Assembly: GCF_002257705.1 (NCBI RefSeq) | Contig: NZ_LSLK01000088.1 | Location: 67,817-131,816, forward strand | Length of the DNA: 64,000 bases | Source: Sporomusa silvacetica DSM 10669 | GTDB lineage: Bacteria; Bacillota; Negativicutes; Sporomusales; Sporomusaceae | Direction: 5' to 3' | Shown: one piece after another, positions 24,042 to 32,277 of the stretch | Position numbering within the stretch: position 1 is the stretch's first letter | Layout of the letters: each line of letters opens with the position of its first letter | The notes under the pieces: model-generated | Database searches by the model: none | Seen by the model: the letters and a program-made list of their open reading frames with translations, nothing else | Told to the model about the DNA's origin: nothing | Made by a program: the position numbers and the translations under genes

Positions 24042-24709
24042 TTTTCCGCCTCAAAGCGGTAGCCATAGCCTCTGATGGTATGAATCAGGGTGCTCTTAGC
24101 ACCAAGCTTGGTTCTAAGCCGGTTAATGTGGGTATCTACCGTGCGCAGCTCACCCAGATAGTCGTACGTCCATACGTGATCAAGGATTTGTGGGCGGCTC
24201 AGTGCATTGCCTGTGTTTTCGGCCAAATAATTAAGAAGTTCATATTCTTTGGGACTCAAGTCCAACAGCTGTTCGTCAAGAAATACCTGACGGGCAGCTG
24301 TGTCAATAACCAGACCGCCACATAAGGCGGTTTTGTCTTTTTCTTGCTCCATGCGCCGGAATAAGGCATTTACCCGCGCTGTCAGAACCTTGGGGCTAAA
24401 GGGCTTGGTAACATACTCGTCGGCCCCTATTTCAAAAGCGTAAAGCTGGTCGGCTTCTTCGCTTTTGGCGGTAAGCATGATAACCGGGATTGTGCCGTTT
24501 TTGCGAATCGCCTGGCAGACTGTCCAGCCATTGCGTTCTGGCATCATGACATCAAGGATGACCAGGTCTATCTTTTCTACAGACAAGAGGTGTAAGGCCA
24601 TTTGGCCGTTGGCAGCTTCAAGAATGTGATAGCCTTCGCGTAGCAGGAAATCGGCAACAAGCTTTCTCATTCGCAGCTCATCATCAACTAGTAAGACAGT
24701 TTTAGCCAT
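24038..24709 (-). CDS. OmpR/PhoB-family response regulator (second system)
   Basis: 223 residues. Receiver features are DDE near the N-terminus, Asp53 in LVILDVMMPE, IMLTAKSEE and DEYVTKPFSP. The C-terminal winged helix ends LIHTIRGYGYRFEAEK. GGAG is suitably placed before the ATG. The gene is transcribed away from the second TolC operon, and a 34-base inverted repeat lies between them. Confidence 0.93.
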   Translation of the reverse strand: MAKTVLLVDDELRMRKLVADFLLREGYHILEAANGQMALHLLSVEKIDLVILDVMMPERNGWTVCQAIRKNGTIPVIMLTAKSEEADQLYAFEIGADEYVTKPFSPKVLTARVNALFRRMEQEKDKTALCGGLVIDTAARQVFLDEQLLDLSPKEYELLNYLAENTGNALSRPQILDHVWTYDYLGELRTVDTHINRLRTKLGAKSTLIHTIRGYGYRFEAEK

Positions 24710-24800
24710 AAGGTGATCTCCTTTGATGTTTATTGTCGATTGGAGAATAGTACCCTTTTATTTTAATATGAATTAATCAGAATGAAAATCCTATATTGCT

Positions 24801-24844
24801 GTAACAATTTAGTAACATTGGTATGTTATCATAACAATGTTACT
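24801..24844. promoter_or_regulatory. Operator-like repeats between divergent regulator and efflux genes
   Basis: AGTAACATTG (24811-24820) and CAATGTTACT (24835-24844) form a perfect 10-bp inverted repeat. A further GTAACA at 24801 lies 11 bases from the one at 24812, the one-turn direct-repeat spacing OmpR-family regulators use. It is the most likely binding site for the adjacent response regulator. Confidence 0.6.
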
Positions 24845-24892
24845 AAGATAGTAAAAATAGTATGAGAACAGCTGTAGCATGATAAGGGGGAC

Positions 24893-26152
24893 TTGAATTT
24901 GGTAGGACAATATGTAAGACAGGCAGGTATTTTAGGGCTATGTTTGCTGGCTCAGACCACGATAGGTTTTGCCACACCTCTGACCGTGGAACAAGCAGTA
25001 ACTATGGCACTGGAAAACCACCTGGATATAAAGAAAGCCATAAATAGTGAAAAACAAGCAGAATATGCATTACAGAGTACACAAGGCAGCAAGGGAATAT
25101 CGATTGATGCTTCTAATACTTTTTATCTTAAACGGATCAATTATCCGGCAAACAGTAGTACTAGCGCCATTACGTTGTCGTTGCCTTTATACTCTGGCGG
25201 CAAGAATGAAGGCAACATCGCGATTGCTAAAACAGATGTGACAATAGCCGGTCTCAGTCTGCTAAAAACCAGGCAGGATGTGAAATTAAACACCTTGTCT
25301 GCCTACTATGATGTGATTGAAGCCCGCAAAACGCAGGCTGTTGATCAGGAAACGGTTGATAATTATGTAGCGCATCTTAATGATGTCCAAGCCCAGTATA
25401 GTGCTGGCAATGTTGCGAAGTCAGATGTATTGCGATCAGAAGTAGAGCTGGCAGATGCGCAGCAAACGTTGATTAAGGCCAAAAATTCTTATGAAGTTGC
25501 GGTTAATGCTTTCAAAAACATGATTCGCTGGAAAAGTTCCGAAGCGATTGAGTTTGTTGAGGATTTCCAATATGTTCCCTTCAAGCAGACAATGGATGAA
25601 TGTGTGGCTGTGGCCAAAGAGCAGCGTCCGGATGTAAGAAAGTATCAGCTTGCTATTGATGAGGCAGAGAAAACTGTGGATGTTACTAAAGCCGATAAAA
25701 AACCAGCGGTGTCGCTTACGGCGGCAACCGGCTGGAGTAGCAGCGTTTTACCTGAGGATGATAATAAGGAAATCTATGTTGGAGTAACAACCAGTTGGAA
25801 TTTATTTGATAGTCAGGTTACCAATGCCAAGGTCAAAAAAGCGCTAAGTGCAGTTGATACCGCCCGGTTGGAGTTGACAGCGCAGGAGGATTCAGTGGAG
25901 CTTGCTGTAAAAGAATATTATCTGGGAGTGAGGGAAGCCGAAAAGCGGATTGAGACAACGAAATTTGCCGTACATAAGGCAGATGAAGATTATTTTATTG
26001 CTGAGGCGAAATATCGGGTAGGGGAAGGAGTCATTCTTGATGTGATTGATGCCCAATTGGCATTAACGACAGCAAAGAACAACTATATTACCGCCCAATA
26101 CGATTATGTGACATATAAGGCAAAATTAGAAAATGCCATGGGAATGGACTAG
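24893..26152 (+). CDS. TolC-family outer-membrane efflux channel (second copy)
   Basis: 419 residues if read from TTG 24893. TTG 24899 is better spaced from the AAGGGGG at 24884-24890 and may be the true start. A signal peptide ends near IGFATP. The two efflux repeats begin LTVEQAVTMALENHLDIKKA and CVAVAKEQRPDVRK. The C-terminal LDVIDAQLALTTAKNN matches the first copy's LDVFDAQLALTQAKT. It heads a second operon with the same gene order as the one at 4.5-8.9 kb. Confidence 0.9.
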   Translation: MNLVGQYVRQAGILGLCLLAQTTIGFATPLTVEQAVTMALENHLDIKKAINSEKQAEYALQSTQGSKGISIDASNTFYLKRINYPANSSTSAITLSLPLYSGGKNEGNIAIAKTDVTIAGLSLLKTRQDVKLNTLSAYYDVIEARKTQAVDQETVDNYVAHLNDVQAQYSAGNVAKSDVLRSEVELADAQQTLIKAKNSYEVAVNAFKNMIRWKSSEAIEFVEDFQYVPFKQTMDECVAVAKEQRPDVRKYQLAIDEAEKTVDVTKADKKPAVSLTAATGWSSSVLPEDDNKEIYVGVTTSWNLFDSQVTNAKVKKALSAVDTARLELTAQEDSVELAVKEYYLGVREAEKRIETTKFAVHKADEDYFIAEAKYRVGEGVILDVIDAQLALTTAKNNYITAQYDYVTYKAKLENAMGMD

Positions 26153-26163
26153 GAGGCAGTAAC

Positions 26164-27306
26164 ATGTGGGAAAAAATAAATAAAAAAATTTTGGCGGCAA
26201 GTATTGTCGTTTTGCTGGGGATTGCCGGCGGGGTCTGGTACTACAATCAAGCACAACAAGCTAAGGCGTCGGCTAATCAGGAAACGGTGACAGCAACCAG
26301 AGGTAAAATTATCTCTAGCGTATCAGCAACTGGAACTGTCAAGCCAATTGATGCAGTAGATATTTCGGCACAGGTTACAGCGTTGATCAAGGAAATTAAA
26401 GTCAAAGAAAATGATTATGTAAAAACCGGTCAAGTTCTGGCGATTTTAGATGCTAAATCCTATGAAACAACAATGCAGAAAGCCAAATATTCAATGGATA
26501 ATTATGGCGCAATATATAAACGGTATCAATATTTACATTCTATTGGTGCAAAATCCGATGCAGATCTTGAGAATGCGCAGCTTAACTATCAGACGGCTGT
26601 AGCTAGTTATGAAGCGGCCAAGTCAGATGTGGAAAAAACTGTACTGGTTTCACCCATGGATGGCGTTGTTCTGGGAGAACCGGTAGCGGTAGGAACTCTG
26701 GTGACTGCAGGCGTCAGTGATCCAACGGTTGTTATGATGATTGGTGATGTTTCGCGCAAAAAGGTAAAGGTAAAGGTAGATGAAACAGATATTGGCAAGA
26801 TTAAAATCGGTCAAGCGGCAACCTTTACTGTGGATGCCTATCAAAATCAGACTTTTACAGGCAGTGTTAGTAAAATAGGAGAAATCTCGACAAGTACCAC
26901 AAGTACATCTTCTACATCTACATCTTCTACATCCTCCTCATCGTCCTCCTCATCTTCTTCCTCTAGTAGTGTTATATATTATTATGTAACACTCAATGTT
27001 GAAGATCCCGGAAATTTGCTAAAGACAGAAATGACGGCAAGAGTCAATATCAAAATTGATGAGAAAGACAATACGTTGTTAATTCCATTGGCGGCATTAA
27101 AAACCAGCACCAGTGGGCAATATGTAATGGTATTGCGCGATAACGGAAAAAGTGAAAATGTTCCGGTTGAGGTCGGTCTGACAAGCAGTGATAAAGTTGA
27201 AATTATCAGTGGGTTGCAGGATAATGACAAATTAATAATTTCTTATACGAAATCACAAACCCAAAGTTCTTCTACGCAAAAAGATAATGGTCCGCCACCC
27301 ATGTAG
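26164..27306 (+). CDS. Periplasmic adaptor (MacA-type) with a serine-rich insertion
   Basis: 380 residues with the same layout as the adaptor at 5822-6928: membrane anchor (ILAASIVVLLGIAGGVWYY), lipoyl halves (SVSATGTVKPIDAVDISAQV, VLVSPMDGVVLGEPVAVG), hairpin and beta-barrel. At about residues 240-272 it has a stretch made almost wholly of Ser and Thr, where the first copy has only a short loop. It probably bridges the adjacent permease and TolC. The gene starts 11 bases after the TolC stop. Confidence 0.9.
   Translation: MWEKINKKILAASIVVLLGIAGGVWYYNQAQQAKASANQETVTATRGKIISSVSATGTVKPIDAVDISAQVTALIKEIKVKENDYVKTGQVLAILDAKSYETTMQKAKYSMDNYGAIYKRYQYLHSIGAKSDADLENAQLNYQTAVASYEAAKSDVEKTVLVSPMDGVVLGEPVAVGTLVTAGVSDPTVVMMIGDVSRKKVKVKVDETDIGKIKIGQAATFTVDAYQNQTFTGSVSKIGEISTSTTSTSSTSTSSTSSSSSSSSSSSSSVIYYYVTLNVEDPGNLLKTEMTARVNIKIDEKDNTLLIPLAALKTSTSGQYVMVLRDNGKSENVPVEVGLTSSDKVEIISGLQDNDKLIISYTKSQTQSSSTQKDNGPPPM
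26886..26970 (+). repeat. Serine-coding low-complexity tract within the adaptor gene
   Basis: Irregular runs of TCT, TCA, TCC, AGT and ACA codons encode about 30 residues of Ser/Thr. The DNA is microsatellite-like and may vary in length by slippage, staying in frame when units of three are gained or lost. Confidence 0.75.
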
Positions 27307-27322
27307 AGGGAGAAGGAGTTGA

Positions 27323-28021
27323 GTGATCATGGGGATTATGCTGAAAGAAATTACAAAATGCTATAAAATTGGTGAAGAAACAGTAGCAGCACTTGCCGGA
27401 ATTTCACTAACAATAGAAACCGGAGAATTTGTTGCCATTATGGGGCCATCAGGCTCGGGTAAGTCGACCATGATGAATATCCTGGGATGTCTTGACCGCC
27501 CCAGCAGTGGATCTTATTTGCTCGCGGATCAGGAAGTTGCAACTATGAATGATGATGAGTTAGCGAAAACACGCAATAAGCGTATTGGGTTTGTATTTCA
27601 AAATTTCAATCTATTATCACGGGTATCGGCTTGGGAAAATGTTGCATTACCCTTAGTCTATGCTAGAGTAGCAGAGAAGGAACGGCTGAACAGAGCAGCT
27701 GCAATCCTGGACTCTGTTGGCTTGTCTGCGCGTAAACAGCATATGCCTAACGAATTGTCGGGCGGTCAGCGCCAACGTGTGGCAATTGCCAGAGCACTGA
27801 TCAATGATCCCAGTATTATTATGGCTGATGAACCTACAGGGAATCTTGACAGCCGGTCCAGTGTTGACATCATGCGGATATTTGGCAATTTAAATGAACA
27901 GGGGAAAACCATCATTCTGGTTACTCACGAGCCGGACATTGCTCAATATGCGAAACGCGTTATCACAGTACGTGATGGATTGATTCTAAGTGATGAGATA
28001 AAGGAGCAAAGTGCATGTTAA
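27323..28021 (+). CDS. ABC transporter ATP-binding protein, MacB/LolD type (second copy)
   Basis: 232 residues with Walker A GPSGSGKST, VFQNFNLLSR, LSGGQRQRVAIARAL, IIMADEPTGNLD and LVTHEPD. The start is GTG 27323 or ATG 27329; AAGGAG at 27313-27318 allows both. It is very close in sequence to the ATPase at 6961-7665. The stop overlaps the permease start by 7 bases. Confidence 0.93.
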   Translation: MIMGIMLKEITKCYKIGEETVAALAGISLTIETGEFVAIMGPSGSGKSTMMNILGCLDRPSSGSYLLADQEVATMNDDELAKTRNKRIGFVFQNFNLLSRVSAWENVALPLVYARVAEKERLNRAAAILDSVGLSARKQHMPNELSGGQRQRVAIARALINDPSIIMADEPTGNLDSRSSVDIMRIFGNLNEQGKTIILVTHEPDIAQYAKRVITVRDGLILSDEIKEQSAC

Positions 28022-29229
28022 AAGAAAGCATTGCGATTGCCTTGCGAGCTTTGCTGGCTAATAAGCTTCGTTCTATTTTAACGATGCTGGGTATCATTAT
28101 CGGCGTAGGCGCGGTTATCTCGATGGTATCCATTGGGATGGGCGTTCGGGATAAGGTGCAAAATTCTATTGCCAGTCTCGGCAGCAATATGTTAATCGTG
28201 AGTCCGGGAGCGGCCTCTTCCCAGGGGGTACGCTCGGCTTCCGGCAGCAGCATAACTTTATCGCTGGAAGATGCGGAGTATATAAAAAAAATGGTGCAAG
28301 GTATCGATTATGTAGCACCTGCCGTTAGCAAGCAATACCAAGTCATTGCCGGAAATCAAAACTGGACAACGACCGTATATGGAATTACGCCCGAATATAT
28401 GGCCATTAAAAGCCTGACAGTGGGCAGCGGCAGTTTCGTTTCTCAGCAGGATATCAATTCGCGTAATCGGGTGGCCGTTCTGGGGGCCACTGTTGCCGAA
28501 AATTTATTTGGGGAGCTGAATCCGACCGGACAAAATATCCGTATCAACAATACTCCTTATCAGATTATTGGTATCCTGGATAGCAAAGGGCAATCAACAA
28601 TGGGGCAAGATCAGGATGACATCGTTCTGGTGCCGCTAACAACGGCGCAAGAACGCTTGCTGGGCATTACCTATCTTAATTCGATTAGTATTCAAGTTAC
28701 GAAGCTGGAAGGAATGGACCAGGCGCAGGAACAAATCACCAGTTTGTTACGGCAGCGGCACAAGATCAGCGGTACTAAGGAAGATGATTTTACTGTGCGC
28801 AATTTAACCAGTATCATGGCGATGATGACTGAAACGACAGGAACTATTACCCTATTTCTCGGCTGTATTGGGGCCATATCACTACTGGTTGGTGGTATCG
28901 GTATTATGAACATCATGATGGTGTCGGTGACTGAACGAACCAGGGAAATCGGCATAAGAAAAGCATTAGGCGCGACATATCGCGATATTATGCTGCAGTT
29001 TCTGATAGAATCGGTGGTTATTGGTGTGCTTGGCGGCATTTTTGGCATTGCCCTGGGAGTTTCGGCGGCATTTGCTATTTCGACTTTTGGTAGTTTGAAA
29101 ACGGTATTATCAGCGATATCGATTCTGGTGCCTTTTGGAGTATCGGTTGCAGTTGGTTTGTTTTTCGGTATCTATCCAGCCAGAAAAGCAGCATTGCTGG
29201 ATCCTATCGAAGCATTACGTTATGAATGA
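28015..29229 (+). CDS. MacB-type ABC transporter permease (second copy)
   Basis: 404 residues. The N-terminal helix contains MLGIIIGVGAVISMVSIGMG; a periplasmic core follows (NRVAVLGATVAENLFGELNP), then C-terminal helices with GGIGIMNIMMVSVTERTREI and FFGIYPARKAALLDPIEA. It forms the membrane part of the second tripartite pump. ATG 28015 lies inside the end of the ATPase gene. Near-identical blocks shared with the first permease point to duplication of the whole operon. Confidence 0.93.
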   Translation: MLKESIAIALRALLANKLRSILTMLGIIIGVGAVISMVSIGMGVRDKVQNSIASLGSNMLIVSPGAASSQGVRSASGSSITLSLEDAEYIKKMVQGIDYVAPAVSKQYQVIAGNQNWTTTVYGITPEYMAIKSLTVGSGSFVSQQDINSRNRVAVLGATVAENLFGELNPTGQNIRINNTPYQIIGILDSKGQSTMGQDQDDIVLVPLTTAQERLLGITYLNSISIQVTKLEGMDQAQEQITSLLRQRHKISGTKEDDFTVRNLTSIMAMMTETTGTITLFLGCIGAISLLVGGIGIMNIMMVSVTERTREIGIRKALGATYRDIMLQFLIESVVIGVLGGIFGIALGVSAAFAISTFGSLKTVLSAISILVPFGVSVAVGLFFGIYPARKAALLDPIEALRYE

Positions 29230-29293
29230 CCGTATTCGTGGTGCGAAAATATCAGAATTTACTTTGGGTGACAATTAGTTTGACTGTATGCTG

Positions 29294-29333
29294 AAGGTGC
29301 TGTCTCAAAAATTTTTGAGGCAGCACCTTTTTA
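29294..29333 (+). terminator. Terminator after the second efflux operon
   Basis: AAGGTGCTG.CTCAAAAA pairs with TTTTTGAG.CAGCACCTT as an almost perfect palindrome followed by TTT. The remaining ~130 bases to the flagellar operon are AT-rich; no convincing sigma-28 promoter could be picked out. Confidence 0.75.
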
Positions 29334-29465
29334 CATTGAAGAAATTCTTACAAATAAGTGCTCAATATTTTCTTTATCTTCTTTTCTTAACAAAAAATAA
29401 ATATATGTTTGCGATACTGACCATAGAAATAGAATATTTATCGAAAATAGGGAGGAAAAGGGAAT

Positions 29466-29888
29466 ATGAGTACATCTGCAATTACATCCACGACGTCAAC
29501 TGCATCAACCACCTCTAGTACCGATTCTACGACTAGTTTGGATTTTGATGAATTTGTCCAAATATTGGCTACAGAATTGAAATACCAGGATCCTGATGAT
29601 CCGGTCAGCGGCACCGAATATGTGTCTCAGTTGGCCCAAATTAGTTCATTATCGGCGTTATCAGATATCAGCACTTCGGTAACTAATTCTTCAGCATTTA
29701 GTCTGATTGGAGAAACGGTAGCGTATTCTACTACTGATACGTCAGGCAGCACTGTTACCGGCTCAGGGACAGTATTATCGGTAACAGTTTCCGGCAGCAA
29801 CACGTATGTCAATGTTGGCGGCACAACGGTAGACTATAGTTCTATTACGAAGGTGGGAACTGACTCCACTACTACATCTTCAACCTAG
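29466..29888 (+). CDS. flgD: Flagellar hook-capping protein, short FlgD
   Basis: 140 residues. The conserved FlgD N-terminal block is LDFDEFVQILATELKYQDP followed by DPVSGTEYVSQLAQISSL. Full-length FlgD proteins (over 200 residues) carry extra C-terminal Tudor/Ig-like domains; here there is only a short Thr/Ser-rich beta segment. FlgD forms the scaffold for hook polymerisation and is discarded later. GGGAGG precedes the ATG. It starts the hook-filament cluster. Confidence 0.88.
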   Translation: MSTSAITSTTSTASTTSSTDSTTSLDFDEFVQILATELKYQDPDDPVSGTEYVSQLAQISSLSALSDISTSVTNSSAFSLIGETVAYSTTDTSGSTVTGSGTVLSVTVSGSNTYVNVGGTTVDYSSITKVGTDSTTTSST

Positions 29889-30007
29889 TATAAAAGTATT
29901 AACAGAGTAAGTATTACTTTTAACCGGACCCAACCAGGGAGGTTATTGCTATTTCTGAACGACTGATGAAATAGTATTTTGAAATAGTAAATTAGGAGGT
30001 TTTTCTT

Positions 30008-32188
30008 ATGGCTTTAATGGTCTCAATGTCTACCGCGGTTTCAGGGCTTAAAAGTGAACAGACGGCCCTTGATGTAATCGCAAATAATATTGCCAATGTT
30101 AATACTACAGGCTACAAATCACAGACGGTTACGTTTAGTGATATATTGAGTCAGACAATTAGTGCTGCTACTTCAGGTACAGCGACTATCGGCAGCACCA
30201 ATGCCGCGCAGGTTGGACTTGGTGTCAGTGTTGCTAGTACCAATACCGATACGACGGTAGGCAGCACCTCGACAACCAGCAACTGGACTGATGTGGCGCT
30301 TACTGGTAGCGGTTATTATGTTGTCCAGACAGGCACCGATGAGTATGCGTATACCAGAGATGGCAGTATGAGCGTTGACGATGATGGCAACCTGACAATT
30401 GATGGTTATATCGTTTGTGGGTGGGAAGATTATACGACTGATGCAGACGGTAACATAGTTTACACGACTAGCAGTGAACCGGAAGCTATTAATCTTTATA
30501 GTGATTCTTACGCCGGAAATAAGTATACACTGACTCCGGAAGTTACCACTGCTTCCGCCATTTCAGGAAATCTTGACAGTGATGATGATGTGGCGGATAC
30601 TGCCACCGGACTAACCACGATCGGCGATACAACTGATCTGGATTATGACGCGACAACCGAAATTACGGTGTATGATTCGCAAGGTAACGACTATGATGTT
30701 ACAGTCAGTATGAAGAAATGTGCTGTCGAGGGTAATATAACTACCTGGTATTATGAACTTAGCGCTGATGATACAACGATAAGCCCTTCCAGCGGGTATC
30801 TTGCTTTTGATGCAGACGGCAATTTGGTTACTTCTACCACCAGTCTTTCGGCAGCAGTTGAGGATACTGCTGGTTATGCCAGTTCGAATATTTCAGTGGG
30901 AACGGCCGTAGCAACTGGTACTTACTCTGTCGCGGTAACAGGTACAAGTGGAGCTTATACAGTTACGCTGACTTATCCGGACGGAACGACTTCATCGGTT
31001 TCCTCTACAACTGGCGCGGCTACATTTGGTAGCGGTACATCTGCGATTACTATCAAAGCGCCAACAACGATTTCAACAGGAACTAGTACTTTTACGGTGA
31101 CAGGTAGCACCACCACTGCTGCGACAGCCAGTTCTACTAGCAACACCGCAGGTTACGCCACTTCGAATATAACTCCGAGTTCTGATGTTGCGGCTGCTAG
31201 TTATGTTATTAAAACGACGACTGCAGCAACTGGTAGTGGTTATGACATTACTATATATGCTAGTGATGGCACTACTTCTCTGGGTTCAACAGCTAACTCA
31301 ACTGATGGCTCAGGTACAATCACGCTGTCAACAGGCGGAACGATTACCTTGACTGCTCCTACTTCATTTTCGACAGGTTCGACGACGATTACGACCACCT
31401 CGACCACTACGCGGACGGCAGCAGTTGCTGACGCGGGTTATGCGTATTCCAATGTTGCTATTGGAACCGGTTCGGCAGAGGGTGATTATACCATTACTGT
31501 AGCGCAGAATTCTGATGGTTCAACCTGGGACATTACTCTCGCTTATCCGGACGGAACAACCAAAACGGTAACTGGTTCGAAAGACGGGTCAGGTACATTT
31601 ACTACAACGGCTGGCACAATCACCTTGACGGCACCAGATAGTATTCAAGCTGGCACAACAACCTTTACAGTTGACTCAACTTCCTATACTTTCGCTGATA
31701 GTACAACTATTACAGTAACAACGCCGACATCTGCCGGTACGGATGATATTACCATCGATCTCGACTTTACAGATCTTACAACCTCCAATGCCACCGACTC
31801 ACTGACTGATGATACTGACGGATATGCGGCGGGTACAGCAGAAAGTTATAGCATTTCTTCTGATGGTACTATTAATTGCACCTACGATAATGGAGAAACA
31901 ATCTCAATCGGGCAAATCGCCTTGGCTACATTTACTAATGCGGAAGGCTTGACGAAATCCGGGGACAATCTCTATACAGAAAGCCTCAGTTCAGGTGACC
32001 TCAACTATGTTGTTGCAGGTGAAGGCGGCACAGGTGCGATGACCTCCTATGCACTGGAATTGTCTAATGTCGATTTGGCAGAACAGTTTAGTGCGATGCT
32101 GGTCAGTCAGCGGTCCTATCAGGCTAATTCTAAAATTATTTCCGCTTCCGATGAGATGATTCAGTCGCTTATCAATATGGTAGGTTAA
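30008..32188 (+). CDS. flgE: Flagellar hook protein FlgE, expanded
   Basis: 726 residues, much longer than the ~400 of enterobacterial FlgE. The N-terminal D0 region is typical (MSTAVSGLKSEQTALDVIANN, then IANVNTTGYKSQTVTFSD), as is the C-terminus (AEQFSAMLVSQRSYQANSK, IISASDEMIQSLINM). The extra length is a central region of three copies of a ~93-residue Thr/Ser/Gly-rich module (about residues 287-560), each beginning AGYA-S/T-SN or similar and ending near TxxFTVT. It polymerises into the hook. AGGAGG precedes the ATG. Confidence 0.93.
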   Translation: MALMVSMSTAVSGLKSEQTALDVIANNIANVNTTGYKSQTVTFSDILSQTISAATSGTATIGSTNAAQVGLGVSVASTNTDTTVGSTSTTSNWTDVALTGSGYYVVQTGTDEYAYTRDGSMSVDDDGNLTIDGYIVCGWEDYTTDADGNIVYTTSSEPEAINLYSDSYAGNKYTLTPEVTTASAISGNLDSDDDVADTATGLTTIGDTTDLDYDATTEITVYDSQGNDYDVTVSMKKCAVEGNITTWYYELSADDTTISPSSGYLAFDADGNLVTSTTSLSAAVEDTAGYASSNISVGTAVATGTYSVAVTGTSGAYTVTLTYPDGTTSSVSSTTGAATFGSGTSAITIKAPTTISTGTSTFTVTGSTTTAATASSTSNTAGYATSNITPSSDVAAASYVIKTTTAATGSGYDITIYASDGTTSLGSTANSTDGSGTITLSTGGTITLTAPTSFSTGSTTITTTSTTTRTAAVADAGYAYSNVAIGTGSAEGDYTITVAQNSDGSTWDITLAYPDGTTKTVTGSKDGSGTFTTTAGTITLTAPDSIQAGTTTFTVDSTSYTFADSTTITVTTPTSAGTDDITIDLDFTDLTTSNATDSLTDDTDGYAAGTAESYSISSDGTINCTYDNGETISIGQIALATFTNAEGLTKSGDNLYTESLSSGDLNYVVAGEGGTGAMTSYALELSNVDLAEQFSAMLVSQRSYQANSKIISASDEMIQSLINMVG
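30860..31690 (+). repeat. Three tandem ~280-bp modules inside flgE
   Basis: Module starts are near 30868, 31146 and 31430. Each encodes the pattern AGYAxSN, a TYxVxxT strand, (Y/A)PDGTT or an equivalent, GSGT-I-T-(I/L)-x-AP and a T-rich FTVT end. A fourth, related copy is in fliD at about 38185-38455. Confidence 0.8.
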
Positions 32189-32277
32189 CGCAAATAAACT
32201 AACCGGATGATCTACCGGCTGTTAGAATATGTGCAACGCGGCCGGTATAATCGGTTAGTGAAGGCAGGAGGTACAAT

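Noticed and set aside
29334..29465. Sigma-28 promoter upstream of flgD
   Set aside because: GCGATA-like and TAAA-like pieces exist, but not at the required spacing of about 15 bases.
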